A stretch of 64,000 nt of DNA from Pterobdella sp. o SKG-2022 (lineage: Eukaryota > Annelida > Clitellata > Hirudinida > Piscicolidae): NCBI GenBank assembly GCA_964035795.1, contig OZ038323.1, forward strand, positions 6,062,217 to 6,126,216, written 5' to 3'. The position numbers and the translations under genes are program-made. This document shows, piece by piece, positions 61,107 to 64,000 of the stretch. The notes beneath the pieces were generated by a model. It ran no database searches, was not told where the DNA came from, and worked only from the letters and a program-made list of their open reading frames with translations. Each line of letters starts with the position of its first letter. Position 1 is the first letter of the stretch.

Positions 61107-64000
61107 ATGTCAGAAAGTGATTCACAAAATGATGCTTTCAATTCTGAAAGTTTTTGGGATGTGGATTATTATAAAAAAACAGTCAAACGTACAGCTGATG
61201 GATTTCAAAACTGTTATGACATTGTCAAAATGTGTCAAGAAAGAGCTGACGTCGAGAAAGAATATGCCAAAAAGCTTAAAGCATGGTCTAAAAAATGGAC
61301 AGAGTTCTATGAAAAAAGTAACATATCAATTTTCAAATGACTTTATAATTAAAAATTCATTTGTCAAAAATCACTGAACATTTTATTCTGGATTTACGTA
61401 TTTTTGTACTTAAACTTTTGTTTGAAAAGTCAAAAATTGTCTATACTCATAATTTATACCTAAGTTATTCCCTTGACCAGGTAGTGAGTATGGGAGCACA
61501 AAGCACAGCATAAAAGAATCATTAACCGAGGCAGACAAGCTGGCTGCTGTGCATCTCATTATCAAGGTTTCATCATGATATTCATCATCATTATCATCAC
61601 ACGTTCATCATTATGATGGTACCAACTTTCAGGTTATGTTGATTAGGATTCACTGTTAAACTGAATTTTCCAATAGGCTTTTGTAGTTTTAGGAATTAAT
61701 AGTCGCATTGTCTTTTTTTCATATAAAAAAACTTGATACATACTTTTAATCATCCAAACATACAAATTTAAAAAAAATGCAAACGTTAAACATTTAAAAT
61801 AGATTTATGAAACATGGAAAAACCACTACAATTGAACAACAACTAAGAGAACACAATCAAATCACAGGACAGATTGGGCACAGAAATTCAGCAACAAGTG
61901 AAAGAGTGGAGGAATGAACATTACAACAAGCAAATGGTTGGCAACTGCAAGGAAGCCAAGCAGTTCGAAGATGATTTTAAAAGGGTGGGTTAAAACCTAT
62001 ACATTGTAATCAACTTTTTTTTTGTAACATCAACTTTTTCATGCTTCAATTTAGCTTATACCTAACCTTGACTGTTTTCACTTCATTTTTTAATGAATTA
62101 TTGAAATTTATACATATAAATAGACTTTTATTGTCTCATAAATACAAAGGCCCAAAAACCCTGGAAGTCACGTTTCCAGAAGATGATGAAGTGTCGTAAA
62201 GACTTCCATAACGCCTGCAAGCAAGAAAAGTCATCCTTGAACCAGGAAAACAATGCTAAAAATAACTCAGAAATCTCTTCGGATCATGTAAATGATTCCA
62301 TTGATAATGGGTGATGAATGAATTGGTTGATGAAAAGATACTAAATAAATAAATTATGGGTAAAATTTGCAAGCCAATGCATGAGTGAATGAATTCAGAA
62401 AATGTATGGTGAAATGCTAGATTTAAATTTAATTAATTCCTTAATGGGAATTCAATCAATGCAGAATATGAAGCACAATAATCCAATAAACCGACCATAA
62501 ATGTCATTAAATAAATAAAAAAATATATTAAATATAACAATCAACAGCTACGTAAGTTCCAGGAAAGAGTGGACAAGTGTAAGAAGGAAATGATCTTGAC
62601 GAGGGAGAAGTATGAACAGTCGATGATGGATTTGAACAATGTTAAACCAAGATATAAAGAAGATATGATTGAGGTGTGTTGTTGTGTGTGGTGGCACTTT
62701 ATTGAGATTCAATCTCATAGTGTTTTTAAATGAAGACAATTTTAGGAGTTTATTTCATTCCACGAAGCTTTTCGTCAGATGAACTTACATTATCAAGTGG
62801 AATAAAATAAACTCCAAAAAGTGCTTTCATTCAAATATTCATGTTTGGCTTGAAGAATATTCTTTTTGTTTCAGTAATAATTTTTTAATTTAAAAATACG
62901 AAATGCAACACATTTCTATTCATTATGTAATTAATTCCAAGTTTAGCCTGTTTGAGGTTCTTAAAGAGGTAATTAAAAAAACATCTGGCAGCAGGAAAGC
63001 TTTATTCTGAATGTTTATAAACAATTGTGTGCACACACACAAACACACGCACACTCAGGTGTTTCAAAGGACTCAGGAATTTGAGGAAAAGAGATTGAAT
63101 TTTATAAAAGCCATTTTATTCAGAATACAAGCTTCAATTGATCTCACGAAATTCCCTGAGTGAGTCATCATTTTTATTCTAATTTTCAACTCACACGCAC
63201 ATTTGATCAAATACATTAAAATAAGCAAAATAACTAACAAACAACTACAACCCCCTCACAAAGGATTCCCCGCATATACTCTAGCATGAGTGACAGCATT
63301 ACGGACCTGGACCCAAGAAGGGACCTCAAGTGGTGGGCACAGAGCTATGGGCCCGACATGCCTGCTGTCTGGCCCGCCTTCGAGGTTGCGTGCCTTTTGT
63401 CACTATTAAATGGCCTTACATACTCGTTCTTTGAATACCTCTATATTGAAGTACAACTACTACTAATACTACTACTGCTACTAGTAAAAATTTGAAAATA
63501 GTGTTTTTATTAATGCTTATAATACGCTTTTTTTGGCATTTAGTTTTACCATGTGGTCGCTAGGTATCTAGTACACATTGTGAACTAAGAACACAAGAAA
63601 ATCTCATTTAATTTTTTATATTCATAAGAAGGATTACTATTTGTCGCTATGTTCAACCTCAGTGTCTTATTGTTTATACAGTCACTGAATAGAATGCCCT
63701 AGTTAACGGATTTTAATTAGCACTAAAAATTTGAATTTCAGTAGTATTTTGGGAAACGCGTTACTAATTAATAAAGCAAAAACAATAATAAACAGAATAG
63801 ATATAATAATATTAGTTATATAATTTATATGTTTAATAAATACTTTTATTTTATACTAATATTAATTGAAGATACCATAAATTCAATAGATACTTTTATA
63901 ATACACAAATATTATCGTTATCTTCACCTCGTATTAATTTAACCCACAGGAGTACACGGCGGAGTTTCACAGCATCAGCAACAAAAGCAACAAAAACAGT
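61107..64000 (+). CDS. PACSIN: PACSIN/syndapin F-BAR protein (3' part off window)
   Basis: Eight exons in phase: 61107-61317, 61481-61566, 61868-61984, 62150-62287, 62548-62673, 63059-63159, 63264-63384 and 63950-64000 (cut by the window end). The F-BAR domain fits the PACSIN family: SFWDVDYYKKTVKR, CQERADVEKEYAKKLKAWSK, EWRNEHYNKQMVGNCKEAKQ, AQKPWKSRFQKM, KFQERVDKCKKEM, VFQRTQEFEEKRLNF and DLKWWAQSYGPDMPAVWPAF. The family bends membranes and links endocytosis to actin through dynamin and N-WASP, using a C-terminal SH3 domain that would lie beyond 64000. The start at 61107 is the first Met after an acceptor-like CAG. The exon at 62150 has an Asn-rich linker (ENNAKNNSE). Confidence 0.93.
62741..62850. 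repeat. Palindromic (fold-back) repeat in PACSIN intron
   Basis: The left arm 62741-62763 is the reverse complement of the right arm 62797-62819 at about 21 of 23 positions, with a 33-bp loop. The right arm and its extension match the repeat at 28960-29025. It could be a short non-autonomous transposon or its terminal hairpin. Confidence 0.55.

Overview
The window is AT-rich animal nuclear DNA. It holds spliced genes with GT-AG introns from about 60 bp to several kb, long simple repeats, decayed non-LTR retrotransposon pieces, tRNA-derived SINE-like elements and asparagine-rich protein tracts. The families present (ARL13B, ataxin-10, F-actin capping protein alpha, DYRK1, a sialate O-acetylesterase relative, EFCAB10, TTC4, PACSIN/syndapin) fit a ciliated metazoan. 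The base composition and repeat style suggest a non-vertebrate, perhaps a lophotrochozoan such as an annelid, but the sequence does not settle this. No bacterial gene, operon, CRISPR array or virus was recognised.

Layout. 229-4002 (-): ARL13B, with its 3' end off the window. 4003-5606: divergent intergenic region with a giant (TTAC)n tract. 5607-9699 (+): ataxin-10-like gene. 9989-14521 (+): capping protein alpha. 15274-15473: 200-N gap. 15474-27718: a second copy of 2957-15273, carrying ARL13B exons 1-2, the TTAC tract, the ataxin-10-like gene and CAPZA again. 27719-31705: mostly unassigned. 31706-32035 (+): small unknown gene. 33015-42638 (-): DYRK1 kinase with very long Asn-rich arms. 45292-48727 (-): membrane-anchored SIAE-like protein that appears to lack the catalytic motifs. 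50951-54420 (+): EFCAB10. 55304-60398 (-): TTC4. 61107 to the end (+): PACSIN/syndapin F-BAR gene, with its 3' part off the window.

The most important structural point is that the repeated 12.3-kb block meets itself exactly at the N gap. Wherever I compared the copies they were identical, apart from 18 TTAC units (72 bp). This is what two overlapping contigs look like when they were scaffolded end to end instead of being merged. The second CAPZA and ataxin-10 genes are therefore probably assembly duplicates.

Functional themes: ARL13B and ataxin-10 are both linked to cilia and share a head-to-head promoter region. CAPZA and PACSIN act on actin and membranes, TTC4 is an Hsp70/Hsp90 co-chaperone, and DYRK1 is a dual-specificity kinase. 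Exon structures were built by hand from reading frame, splice dinucleotides, phase and recalled family motifs; no alignment or database search was run.
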